Assembly: GCA_900771975.1 (NCBI GenBank)
Contig: CAAGPV010000063.1
Location: forward strand, 1 to 35,725
Source: an uncultured Prevotella sp.
Lineage (GTDB): Bacteria; Bacteroidota; Bacteroidia; Bacteroidales; Bacteroidaceae
Length of the DNA stretch: 35,725 nucleotides
Reading direction: 5' to 3'
Below the pieces are notes generated by a model. That model was not told where the DNA came from. It made no database searches and saw only the letters and a program-made list of their open reading frames with translations. A program made the translations under genes and the position numbers. Shown one piece after another: positions 23,496-31,219 of this stretch (positions are counted from its first letter, which is position 1; every line of letters starts with the position of its first letter).

Positions 23496-23948
23496 ATGAA
23501 AAGCGCATTTATGAAAGACAACCAGCCTCATTCCTGCAACCCTCAGCCAGTAGCTAAGGACTGTCAGAAGCAACAAGAACAGAAGGTAATCGACCAAATG
23601 GTGAGTTACTTCCAGCAACTGCTCGCCATGCAACAAGACGGCAATCTGGTATGGAACGGCACCAAACGCGACCTAATGGAGGCCACCCACATCGTGTGGA
23701 ATACAGGGCGCATAGCCGACAGTTCGGGGCGTCCAATGGCCTTTATCAGTATGGTAAGACAACTCTGCCGCGTGCTCCACACCGACATCCCCCACAACCC
23801 GTCAGCATTTGTCAGTAGCCTGTCTCGCCGCAAAAACATACGCAGTTGCTCGGTGCTTGACCGCTACACCCGTCAGATGGCCAACGGCCTACACGAAAAC
23901 CCCTTCCAACTGGAAGTGGGGCAAATAGTTGTCCCCCAACTTCATTGA
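23496..23948 (+). CDS. Small unknown protein, possibly RteC C-terminal-like
   Basis: A 150-residue soluble protein that I cannot assign firmly. The first 20 residues are polar. The middle, LVWNGTKRDLMEATHIVWNTGRIADSSG (about 51-78), has the W-G-T-K-x-x-L-x-E pattern that I associate with the C-terminal domain of RteC, a regulator of Bacteroides conjugative elements. The later RRKNIRSCSVLDRYTRQM is compatible with its end. The N-terminal RteC portion is absent, so if related it is a stand-alone or truncated form. A start at codon 6 (ATG 23511) is possible. The gene has its own promoter and precedes the M15-HU-smalltalk genes. A regulatory DNA-binding role in that cassette is conjecture. Confidence 0.5.
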   Translation: MKSAFMKDNQPHSCNPQPVAKDCQKQQEQKVIDQMVSYFQQLLAMQQDGNLVWNGTKRDLMEATHIVWNTGRIADSSGRPMAFISMVRQLCRVLHTDIPHNPSAFVSSLSRRKNIRSCSVLDRYTRQMANGLHENPFQLEVGQIVVPQLH

Positions 23949-24024
23949 TAAGATCCAGGGGTATAATCAATGAGATAACCAAGTAGAGACACAGTATAGC
24001 TCTAACACCTAACTGACCATCACC

Positions 24025-24063
24025 TATAAGCAGACATTTACGCACCGTAGATGGCTGCTTATA
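24025..24063. repeat. Long imperfect hairpin
   Basis: TATAAGCAGACAT (24025-24037) pairs with 24051-24063 with one mismatch around a 13-nt loop. No T run follows directly, so it may be a weak terminator or a regulatory structure after the 23496-23948 gene. Confidence 0.45.
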
Positions 24064-24118
24064 TTATATAAAAAGGTGGTAAACAGACTTAGAAAACGCC
24101 CTTTTCTACACCTATAAG

Positions 24119-24142
24119 ACAAGCTATCACACAAGCTATCAC
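24119..24142 (+). repeat. 12-bp tandem repeat upstream of the M15 promoter
   Basis: ACAAGCTATCAC occurs twice head to tail, 7 nt before the -33 element. The position fits a direct-repeat activator site. Confidence 0.5.
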
Positions 24143-24149
24143 ACACTTC

Positions 24150-24181
24150 CTTGACATCGTATATGGATTGTTGTACCTTTG
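24150..24181 (+). promoter_or_regulatory. Promoter of the M15-HU-smalltalk genes
   Basis: CTTG (24150-24153), 20-bp spacer, TACCTTTG (24174-24181). It shares the 16-base core ATTGTTGTACCTTTGC and the same spacing with the promoter at 23350-23381. Confidence 0.7.
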
Positions 24182-24257
24182 CAATCGCAATACAAAAACA
24201 AGCAGATATATAAATCTGCAAAAGTTTATTTATATAATAATATACAATAATCCTTCC

Positions 24258-24707
24258 ATGAAAACACCAGAAACACAAGACAACACAAAAGAAGTGATGT
24301 TGTCGCCCCACTTCAGTCTGCGTGAGATGACCCGTTCGGGCACCGCCCTCCGCTACGGCATCGACAACACACCAACAAAAGAGGCCATAGAACGGCTTCG
24401 CCTGTTGTGTGAGAACGTGCTTGAACCCCTTCGTCGTAGGTTTGGCCGCATCATTGTCACCAGCGGCTACCGTTCGCCCGAACTCAACCAGCGAGTAGGT
24501 GGAGCCGCAGCATCGCAACATCTTCGTGGTGAAGCCGCCGACCTTTACGTCAGTGATACCGAGACCGCAATGCGCTATGCCCGCTTCCTGCGCGACAATA
24601 CCGATTTCGACCAGTTGTTGGTTGAGCCACTCGGGCGCATAGGAAAGCGTTGGCTGCACGTTAGCTACACTTGTCGTCACGCTAACAGACACAGTTACAG
24701 GCAATAG
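24258..24707 (+). CDS. M15-family D-Ala-D-Ala carboxypeptidase-like peptidase
   Basis: A 149-residue single-domain zinc peptidase of the M15A / Peptidase_M15_3 type, as found in phage and prophage lysis proteins. The motif SQHLRGEAADL provides His88 and Asp95, and WLHVSY provides His134. IIVTSGYRSPELNQRVGG before them is typical. It would cut peptidoglycan stem peptides. No signal peptide is seen, as in endolysin-like enzymes that need another route out. The frame is open upstream to 24168, but the promoter at 24150-24181 supports ATG 24258. An HU-related gene follows after 101 nt and then a smalltalk peptide. In related Bacteroidales cassettes an N-acetylmuramoyl-L-alanine amidase usually holds the wall-hydrolase role. 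Confidence 0.88.
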   Translation: MKTPETQDNTKEVMLSPHFSLREMTRSGTALRYGIDNTPTKEAIERLRLLCENVLEPLRRRFGRIIVTSGYRSPELNQRVGGAAASQHLRGEAADLYVSDTETAMRYARFLRDNTDFDQLLVEPLGRIGKRWLHVSYTCRHANRHSYRQ

Positions 24708-24808
24708 CCCACCCTTACACAAAGAAAAAAACAAAGTGAATGGCCATCACAATGTATGTATAATTAACCAAAGTAATCAACCATTTAAACAAAAGAAAGG
24801 AAAAAACA

Positions 24809-25258
24809 ATGGCAGTATTTTACAAGCTCTATCAGAGCCAACAAAAGAATTCATCCTACAAAGGTCAATGGTATGCACGTGCAGCCATAATTGGCGAAAC
24901 CACCCTCGACGACCTTGCCGACCGCATCCAGCAAAACTGTACCTGTAAGAAGAGCGACGTTCTCGCCGTGTTGACCGAGTTGGTAGAAGTAATGACGACC
25001 GACTTGCAAAACGGCAAGCGTGTAGTGTTGAAAGGATTTGGTGCCTTCAAGATAGGCATCTCCAGTGCTCCAGCCGCTGAAAAAGATAAATTTAGTGTGT
25101 CGGAGAACATCAAGGGACTTCACGTTCTGTTCCAACCCGAGGTAAAAATAGACCGTTCCAACCGCAAGCGCACCAAGACGTTCCTTGCCGGTACCACGGT
25201 GAAAGAGTTGTCCGTGTATGACGGCGGAATCGTGAAAAACACCTCAAGCAACGATTAA
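24809..25258 (+). CDS. HU-related DNA-binding protein (HU-HIG type)
   Basis: A 149-residue member of the Bacteroidetes HU-like family. The core (about 15-105) has ARAAIIGETTLDDLADRIQ, then KSDVLAVLTELVEVMTTDLQNGKRVVLKGFGAFKIG, which matches the HU dimer interface and the start of the DNA-binding arms. The tip of the arm is followed by VLFQPEVKIDRSNRKRTKTF. The last 35 residues (TTVKELSVYDGGIVKNTSSND) are a tail not found in classic HU. Such proteins are encoded in many copies in Bacteroidales, often near wall amidases and smalltalk peptides. The role is unknown, presumably nucleoid binding or local regulation. No separate promoter is evident, so it is probably transcribed from 24181. Confidence 0.88.
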   Translation: MAVFYKLYQSQQKNSSYKGQWYARAAIIGETTLDDLADRIQQNCTCKKSDVLAVLTELVEVMTTDLQNGKRVVLKGFGAFKIGISSAPAAEKDKFSVSENIKGLHVLFQPEVKIDRSNRKRTKTFLAGTTVKELSVYDGGIVKNTSSND

Positions 25259-25281
25259 AACCCTTTTAAAAGTAAGCAAAA

Positions 25282-25374
25282 ATGAGCAAAGAAACGTGGA
25301 AAACACTTTTACAGGTGATTGTCTCTGTACTTACCGCCCTTGCCACCACCATAGGTGTGACGAGTTGTCGATAG
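25282..25374 (+). CDS. Smalltalk-family peptide (30 residues)
   Basis: A short ORF starting MSKETWKTLLQVIVS and ending TTIGVTSCR. Two lysines precede a hydrophobic stretch (about 9-25), and the peptide ends in Val-Thr-Ser-Cys29-Arg30. This matches my memory of the Bacteroidetes 'smalltalk' family, peptides of about 30 residues found next to HU-like and wall-amidase genes. The whole peptide looks like a lipoprotein signal whose lipobox falls at the very end. If it were processed, only a lipidated Cys-Arg would remain and a 28-residue signal peptide would be released. It starts 24 nt after the HU-like gene and is followed by a strong terminator, so it closes the transcript. Function is unknown. 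Confidence 0.8.
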   Translation: MSKETWKTLLQVIVSVLTALATTIGVTSCR

Positions 25375-25392
25375 GTTTTTGACAACACAAAT

Positions 25393-25438
25393 AGGGACCG
25401 CTAACCCAACAATGGGCTGGCGGTCCCTTTCTTTTTGT
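25393..25438 (+). terminator. Terminator of the M15-HU-smalltalk transcript
   Basis: The outer stem AGGGACCGC/GCGGTCCCT (25393-25401 with 25420-25428) and inner stem CCCA/TGGG are followed by TTCTTTTTG. It lies between convergent genes and may also serve rmuC. Confidence 0.9.
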
Positions 25439-25453
25439 GGTATTGCAGTGGCT

Positions 25454-26998
25454 TTATCCCTCGTCAGAAGGAAGAGCCTTTGTGGTCTTGACCGTATCGT
25501 CATCGCCATCATCATTATCGGGACGAGGCAAACGATGTTTAGCTTTAGGGTCTTCGGCAGCACCGAATTTCAGTAGTTTGTTGGCAGTGGTGATGATGCT
25601 CTTACCCGACGGAGCCACTACCAGCTTGAGGTCGTCAAAGCTTTCTTGCGTCTTCTTGAACATATCGTCCACCTTGAGGAAACGGGTGTAGAAGCGTTGC
25701 ACCCTGCTCACCATCTCATTGGCGCACTTGATAATCTGTTCCTGATTCTCGGCCTGTCTCACTTGGCGCCACGTCATCTCCAGCACACGCAGCATCATAT
25801 AGAGTGTTTGGCTACCGCTGATGATGACATTGTTGTCGTAAGCCTCCTTCCAAAGTTCGGGAGCAGCCGAGAGAGCCAGTTGTAATGCGCTCTCGCTATA
25901 AACATACATGATGACAAAGTCGAGCTTGTTGCGGCCTTGGTTGAGATATTTTGAATAGTCTTTGCGCGAAAGTTCGGTCACATGGCGGCGCACTGATTGT
26001 ACATGGCGCTTGAGGGCTTCCTCGCGTTGGACATCGTCTTCGGCATTGTGATAGTCTTCAAAGGCTTTCAACGACATCTTTGAGTCGATTACCACATCCC
26101 TGTCGTCGGGAAAATGAAGCACCACATCGGGTATCATGCGGTGGCCGTTCTCCTCCTCAGAAAGCACCTGTCCATCTTTGTCACGCAAGGTGAGCTGCTC
26201 TTCAAACTGCACCCCTTCTTCCAATCCCATATTGTCGAGCAGCGTGCGCAGGCGCAGTTCGCCGAAATTGCCTTGTGTTTTGTTTTCGTTGGTAAGGGCT
26301 TGCGCCAGTTTGTCTGCCCGTTCTCCTACCTCTTTCGACTGTTTAAGGTTTTCCTTGATAGAGGCATCGAGCTTAACCATGCGGTCAGCCTGTTCACGTT
26401 CGGAGCGTTCAACGGTCTCACGCATCTGTTGTAGTTTTTCGTGAAGAGGCGTGAGGATGTGAGAGAGTTGTTGCTTGTTGGCATCTGTGAGCTCTTCCGA
26501 GCGTTTCTTTAAAATCTGTTCGGAAGCGGTGTTGACCTGTTCGCGCAGGAGCTTGGCCTGTTGCTCCATCTGTTGTTCTTGCTGACGCCGCAACTCCTCG
26601 AGTTGTTGGCGGTGTTGCTGCCGTTCGTCAAGCAACTGGTGTGCAGCCTCTTCTTTTTGGTTGTTCAACCTTTCCTCCCACTCTTTTTGGGTAGACAGGC
26701 GTTGTTCGGAGACTTGTTTGCGTTCTGTTTCCATCTGTTGTTCGAGGGTGGCGTTGCGCGAAGTGAGAACATCCGCTTGCGACTGTAGGGCAGCCTTCTC
26801 GTCCCGAAGGGTGGCAAGCGACTGTTGATGTTGCTGGTTTTCGGTCTTCAGGCGGGTGTTGTCGGCTTCCAGCATACTGGCCTGAGTTTGGGTTTGGGCG
26901 GCTTCCACCCTTATCTTTTCCAACTGGCGATGAGCCCACAGGTAGCCCACAATGGCTCCTGCGATGAGTCCAACAAGGACAAAAACGATTTCGGTCAT
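25454..26998 (-). CDS. rmuC: DNA recombination protein RmuC homologue
   Basis: A 514-residue protein with an N-terminal membrane anchor (TEIVFVLVGLIAGAIVGYLWA), a long Gln/Glu-rich coiled coil (about 25-215) and a C-terminal RmuC domain (about 240-440). The domain contains GNFGELRLRTLLDNMGLEEGVQFEEQ, PDVVLHFPDDRDVVIDSKMSLKAFEDY and KDYSKYLNQGRNKLDFVIMYVYSESAL. The Asp...Asp-Ser-Lys arrangement resembles a PD-(D/E)xK nuclease core, and E. coli RmuC limits inversions at short repeats. The tail is acidic (DNDDGDDD). The frame runs upstream to 27076, but ATG 26998 gives the normal RmuC N-terminus and lies behind a -7 box at 27046-27053. It is divergent from the Dna2-like gene. Confidence 0.93.
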   Translation of the reverse strand: MTEIVFVLVGLIAGAIVGYLWAHRQLEKIRVEAAQTQTQASMLEADNTRLKTENQQHQQSLATLRDEKAALQSQADVLTSRNATLEQQMETERKQVSEQRLSTQKEWEERLNNQKEEAAHQLLDERQQHRQQLEELRRQQEQQMEQQAKLLREQVNTASEQILKKRSEELTDANKQQLSHILTPLHEKLQQMRETVERSEREQADRMVKLDASIKENLKQSKEVGERADKLAQALTNENKTQGNFGELRLRTLLDNMGLEEGVQFEEQLTLRDKDGQVLSEEENGHRMIPDVVLHFPDDRDVVIDSKMSLKAFEDYHNAEDDVQREEALKRHVQSVRRHVTELSRKDYSKYLNQGRNKLDFVIMYVYSESALQLALSAAPELWKEAYDNNVIISGSQTLYMMLRVLEMTWRQVRQAENQEQIIKCANEMVSRVQRFYTRFLKVDDMFKKTQESFDDLKLVVAPSGKSIITTANKLLKFGAAEDPKAKHRLPRPDNDDGDDDTVKTTKALPSDEG

Positions 26999-27045
26999 GT
27001 TATTCCTGGTTTTAGCTAACGGCGTTATTGCCACGGATAGCGTCA

Positions 27046-27053
27046 CAAAAGTA
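27046..27053 (-). promoter_or_regulatory. -7 box of rmuC
   Basis: Minus strand TACTTTTG, 47 nt before ATG 26998. No clear TTTG at -33. Confidence 0.45.
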
Positions 27054-27086
27054 CAAAAGTTCTCTGAAAATGACACATATTTTTGT

Positions 27087-27094
27087 TACTTTTG
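27087..27094 (+). promoter_or_regulatory. -7 box of the Dna2-like gene
   Basis: TACTTTTG, 28 nt before ATG 27123. It uses the same octamer as the divergent rmuC box 33 nt away. Confidence 0.5.
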
Positions 27095-27122
27095 CAGTTA
27101 GTTTCCCTTCACCGTTTCAATC

Positions 27123-30100
27123 ATGTCCCTACACGTACATATTTTAAAACCATTCGACCACCACAACGAGCAGCAGCTATTGGATGAGGTGGCAACAGTC
27201 ATCCGCAACGCCGTTGGGGCGACAACCGCCCTGCTCGTCTCACAATTTGAGGCAGAAGGCGTTGTGTTTCCCGCCATTCTCGTGACCCCTCAGGGGGTGG
27301 TGGGCCTTCAACTGTTGCCCTATGGAGGGGAGATAAGCGCAGAAACTAACGGCGAGTGGACTGCCGATGGCCATGTGGTGCGCTGCCCATCCATGACCAC
27401 AAAACCAGTGGCACGCGCCCGCCAGTTGGTCAGGTCAACCGGCCACCTCTGCAAGAGCTGGACGGCCGAAAGGTGCTTGCCCAAGACTGCGGTATGGATG
27501 GTGTTTCCCGATGAAGCAGTTTTCCGTTCATCAGCCACAGAGAGTGTGCCCCAAGGCAGCCAGTTGTTGCACGTAGCCGACCTTAACGGAGTGCTCAGCG
27601 AGTGGCTCACCCAAGAGAAGGTGTTCACAACCGACTTTCTCCGACAGTTGCCCCAAACTTTGTGTCTGACCGAAGCGGCAGCCGGCCCATCAGCCAACGA
27701 CGATGGAACACAATCGGTGAGTGGCTATCAGGAAAGTGCCGACGACATTTACAGTCAGCTGGAAGCCATCGTCAGTGGCAGCGAACCCATAGACGAGCGT
27801 TATGCCCAACTGCGCAACCTCTTCATCCGTCTGGTAGACCAAGGTGTGCGCAACACCCACATCAGCTTTGCCGGCACCTTTGCCAAGCTCGACTATCTGG
27901 TGAAGGAACATAATGTGCCCGACAAACTGGTTTTGGCAGTCAACGACACACGCCACACGCTCAACCACCTGGCCGACAACACCGATAAAGAACTGGCGCA
28001 AGCCCTTCCCTACGACGTAAAATCCATAGCCCTTCTAACAGGTTTTCTGTTGAGAGGAAGCAGCATTCCAGTAACGCTCAGACGCCATTTTCCGCAAGGT
28101 GAGCGCAAACGCCGTTGGGGCAAATTCAACCAAAACTGTCTGCGCTGCATCGTAGAGCATTGGGACGATGCCTATATATATGTATGCGAGGAAGAAAACG
28201 GCAGCCACCTCACCGTGTGTTACGACAACCATAACGTCTATCTGTCAAGGGATGGGCAGTACAGTTGGAGCTATCTTTCACAGATAATGAGGGAAGGAGC
28301 AACACTCAACCTCGTGCGTCTGCGTTGGGAAGAAGAGGTGTGCATGCCTGAGCTCATCATCTTTGAGCCCGACTATCTCGTCAACATCACCACTGTAGCC
28401 TCGTGCTTTGAAAGCTATGCCGAGTCACCCTTCGTGGCACTTGTCAACAAGCTGAAACCCCCAGCCAACACCTTGGCAATACAATTGGGTAATCTGGCAG
28501 GCCAATATCTTGACGATGTTGTTCACAACCGTCACATCTCCTTCAACGAAGGAATGACCCAATTTTTCCAAAAACATGCCCTGCAACTGCTGGTGTTGAG
28601 CCGTCAAGAAGGCAAAGCGGCAATGAACCAGTTTTACAAGGATGCAAAAAACCAACAGAAAAACATCGAAAAGCTCCTGCTTCACGACTTGCCCGAAGAC
28701 GTGAAAGACTATGATGCAGAGGAAGTGCTGCTCGAACCGGCCTTCTTCAGTAATGTTCTTGGCATACAGGGACGACTGGACTTCCTCACCGAAGAGGCAG
28801 GAAAAGTGTTGGTCATTGAGCAGAAGTCTGGCAAGGGAGCTTTTGTGCCATACGCCGAAGCCACTCTTCCACCAGACACCCCCGCCCCACAAGAGCGCCA
28901 TCTGGTGCAGGTGCTGCTCTACCGTGCCCTGTTTGCCTATCAGTTTCAGAAACATGCCTCCGACTTGCAGTACTTCTTTCTGCTATACTCTAAATACGCC
29001 AACGGACTGGTGAGCACAGGACAACGGCCCAAACTGTTGCTCAATGCCATCAAGATGCGCAACCTTTTGGCATGGTGTGAATGGACCTATGCCAACGAGG
29101 GAATGCGCTTTTTAGAGCAACTCACCCCCGAAAGCCTTAACAGGAATGGGCTCTCCTCACGTCTGTGGACACAGTATGTTCGACCACAACTTGCCGCCGT
29201 TCTCTCACCCATCCACGAAGCATCCCCCCTGGAACGCAACTACTTTTTCCGCTTCATGCGCTTCTTGGAGAAAGAACACCAATTGGCGGCCATCGGCAAC
29301 AAGCTGAAAACCGGCAGCGGCTTTGCTTCGCTATGGCTGGACAGCCTGTCTGACAAGAAAGCAGCCGGCAACATCTACGACCGGCTATCGCTCGAGGCGT
29401 TTGAAACCACCGATGCTGGCGTGGAAAGCGTGAGCCTCCTGTTTGACAAAGAAGCCGAAACCGACACGAGCAATTTTCGCCGTGGCGACATCGTAGTGCT
29501 CTACCGCTACCCCAAAGGAACCGAACCGCAAGCTTGCCGGCAGACGGTGGTGAGGGCCACCATCAAACTAATCACCGCCACAGGTGTGGAGCTGGCCCTG
29601 CGCAACCGGCAAACCGACCCAAAAGTCTTCACCAGATATACAAACAACTATTGGGCGATAGAGCACGACATGTTTGAGTCTTCACAAAACACCCTTTACT
29701 CCGCCATGCACGGTTTTCTGTCAGCCACGAAAGAAAGGCGCGACCTGCTGCTCTGCCAACGCCCACCACGGGTGGACGAAGCCTACCTACCATTGGGCGA
29801 ATACCATGCTTTCAACCCACTCGTGGCCCGTGCTAAACAAGCCCGTGACCTGTTTCTTATCATAGGTCCGCCAGGAACCGGCAAGACTTCGTTCGGCCTC
29901 TTAAACCTGCTGAAAGAAGAGTTGTTGGAGCAAGAAACCAATATCCTGCTGCTGTCTTACACCAACAGGGCGGTAGACGAGATATGCAGCAAACTGGTGG
30001 AAAGCCATATCGACTTTCTGCGCATAGGATCGGAACTGAGTTGCGACCCAGCCTACAAAGACTGGCTATTGAACAGCAAGACCGGAAAACTGAAACGAGG

Positions 30101-31178
30101 AAGCGAGGTGGAACAACTGCTTGCCCAGACAAGAGTGGTGTGTGGCACAACAGCCGCCCTGAACGCAAGTAGCGAACTGTTCAGTCTGAAACACTTCCAC
30201 CTGGCCATCGTCGACGAGGCATCACAGATACTGGAACCCCACCTGATAGGACTGCTTTCGGCACACAACAGCGACGAGAATGCCATCGACCGGTTTGTGC
30301 TCATCGGCGACCATAAGCAGTTGCCAGCAGTGGTGCAGCAAAGTGAGGACGAATCGCTGGTGACAGAACCCGACCTACGGCACATCCACCTAACCAACTG
30401 TCGCTATTCGCTCTTTGAAAGACTGCTCAAAGGCTTTAAGACCATACAGGGCTACGACCCACGCTATGTGTATATGCTAACCCGACAGGGACGTATGCAC
30501 ACCGCCATAGCCGACTTCCCGAGCCGACAGTTCTATGATGGAAAATTACAGATAGTGCCATTGGCCCATCAGCAGCTGCTGCCCCAGCCCTGTGCATCGG
30601 CCAACGGCATAGCAAGGATACTGTCGCTGCGAAACGTAGCCTTTGTGGACGCACCAGCTCCAGAAAGTTCGGTGAACGACAAGACCAACCAGGTGGAAGC
30701 CGAAATGATAGCAGCCACCATCCACCAGATTTACCTTCTGACAAGAAGCACGGAGAAAGGATTTAGCACCGACCACACCGTGGGCGTCATCGTGCCCTAC
30801 CGCAACCAGATAGCCACCATACGCAGTGCAATCGATCGGCTGGGCATTGATGTGCTTCACAACATCCTGATAGACACCGTTGAACGTTTCCAAGGCAGTC
30901 AGAAAGACTATATTGTCTACGGTTTTACGATACAACGGCCTTATCAGCTCGACTTCCTCACCAGCAACGTATTTGTTGAAGACGGACAACAGATAGACCG
31001 CAAGCTCAACGTGGCCATGACGCGCGCCCGTCTCCACCTGTTGCTGATAGGCAATAGTCGGCTCTTGAAAAAAAGCAAGATGTTTGCCGAACTGCTCAGC
31101 TACCTACGACAACAACAGAGCTACTTTGCACCCACACCGGAAGACTATTGTAACGGCAAGTTCAGCCTAACCGACTGA
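27123..31178 (+). CDS. Dna2-like PD-(D/E)xK nuclease - SF1B helicase
   Basis: A 1351-residue multidomain protein. Residues about 1-165 resemble a NERD fold (GEISAETNGEWTADG, then KPVARARQL), but the usual Asp and ExK positions are not conserved. A Cas4/Dna2-type nuclease site follows: Asp553 in GIQGRLDF, Glu566 and Lys568 in VLVIEQKSGKG, and Gln596 with Tyr600 in HLVQVLLY. I see no four-cysteine Fe-S cluster around it. An OB-like barrel lies at about 784-830. The helicase is Upf1/Dna2-like SF1B: Walker A GPPGTGKT (915-922), DEAS (1031-1034), GDHKQLPAV (1062-1070), QGSQKDYIV and VAMTRARLHLLLIG with Arg1301 and Arg1303. The order nuclease-barrel-helicase is that of Dna2, suggesting flap or DNA-end processing. 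An anti-phage role is possible but unsupported by neighbours. Confidence 0.85.
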   Translation: MSLHVHILKPFDHHNEQQLLDEVATVIRNAVGATTALLVSQFEAEGVVFPAILVTPQGVVGLQLLPYGGEISAETNGEWTADGHVVRCPSMTTKPVARARQLVRSTGHLCKSWTAERCLPKTAVWMVFPDEAVFRSSATESVPQGSQLLHVADLNGVLSEWLTQEKVFTTDFLRQLPQTLCLTEAAAGPSANDDGTQSVSGYQESADDIYSQLEAIVSGSEPIDERYAQLRNLFIRLVDQGVRNTHISFAGTFAKLDYLVKEHNVPDKLVLAVNDTRHTLNHLADNTDKELAQALPYDVKSIALLTGFLLRGSSIPVTLRRHFPQGERKRRWGKFNQNCLRCIVEHWDDAYIYVCEEENGSHLTVCYDNHNVYLSRDGQYSWSYLSQIMREGATLNLVRLRWEEEVCMPELIIFEPDYLVNITTVASCFESYAESPFVALVNKLKPPANTLAIQLGNLAGQYLDDVVHNRHISFNEGMTQFFQKHALQLLVLSRQEGKAAMNQFYKDAKNQQKNIEKLLLHDLPEDVKDYDAEEVLLEPAFFSNVLGIQGRLDFLTEEAGKVLVIEQKSGKGAFVPYAEATLPPDTPAPQERHLVQVLLYRALFAYQFQKHASDLQYFFLLYSKYANGLVSTGQRPKLLLNAIKMRNLLAWCEWTYANEGMRFLEQLTPESLNRNGLSSRLWTQYVRPQLAAVLSPIHEASPLERNYFFRFMRFLEKEHQLAAIGNKLKTGSGFASLWLDSLSDKKAAGNIYDRLSLEAFETTDAGVESVSLLFDKEAETDTSNFRRGDIVVLYRYPKGTEPQACRQTVVRATIKLITATGVELALRNRQTDPKVFTRYTNNYWAIEHDMFESSQNTLYSAMHGFLSATKERRDLLLCQRPPRVDEAYLPLGEYHAFNPLVARAKQARDLFLIIGPPGTGKTSFGLLNLLKEELLEQETNILLLSYTNRAVDEICSKLVESHIDFLRIGSELSCDPAYKDWLLNSKTGKLKRGSEVEQLLAQTRVVCGTTAALNASSELFSLKHFHLAIVDEASQILEPHLIGLLSAHNSDENAIDRFVLIGDHKQLPAVVQQSEDESLVTEPDLRHIHLTNCRYSLFERLLKGFKTIQGYDPRYVYMLTRQGRMHTAIADFPSRQFYDGKLQIVPLAHQQLLPQPCASANGIARILSLRNVAFVDAPAPESSVNDKTNQVEAEMIAATIHQIYLLTRSTEKGFSTDHTVGVIVPYRNQIATIRSAIDRLGIDVLHNILIDTVERFQGSQKDYIVYGFTIQRPYQLDFLTSNVFVEDGQQIDRKLNVAMTRARLHLLLIGNSRLLKKSKMFAELLSYLRQQQSYFAPTPEDYCNGKFSLTD

Positions 31179-31219
31179 ATTTGCCTTACTCGGTGAATCG
31201 ACAACGCTCATTTGCCCAC

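Larger units (their letters stand above)
23949..24149. other. Intergenic region upstream of the M15 peptidase gene
   Basis: No gene is seen in the 309 nt between 23948 and 24258. The region holds a hairpin (24025-24063), the decamer CACCTATAAG twice (24021-24030 and 24109-24118), a 12-bp tandem repeat (24119-24142), and then the promoter at 24150-24181. Confidence 0.5.

Noticed and set aside
24024..24734. 236-codon minus-strand frame over the M15 peptidase gene
   Set aside because: It is opposite a gene with clear zinc-ligand motifs. The part outside that gene is low-complexity and covers promoter elements.
23350..25438. Complete prophage or conjugative element
   Set aside because: Apart from one endolysin-like gene and a possible RteC-like protein, there is no integrase, capsid, transfer or relaxase gene and no evident attachment repeat.
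25454..31178. A known multi-gene phage-defence system
   Set aside because: The Dna2-like gene stands alone with rmuC, a common core gene. No methylase, ATPase partner, toxin or other defence gene adjoins it.
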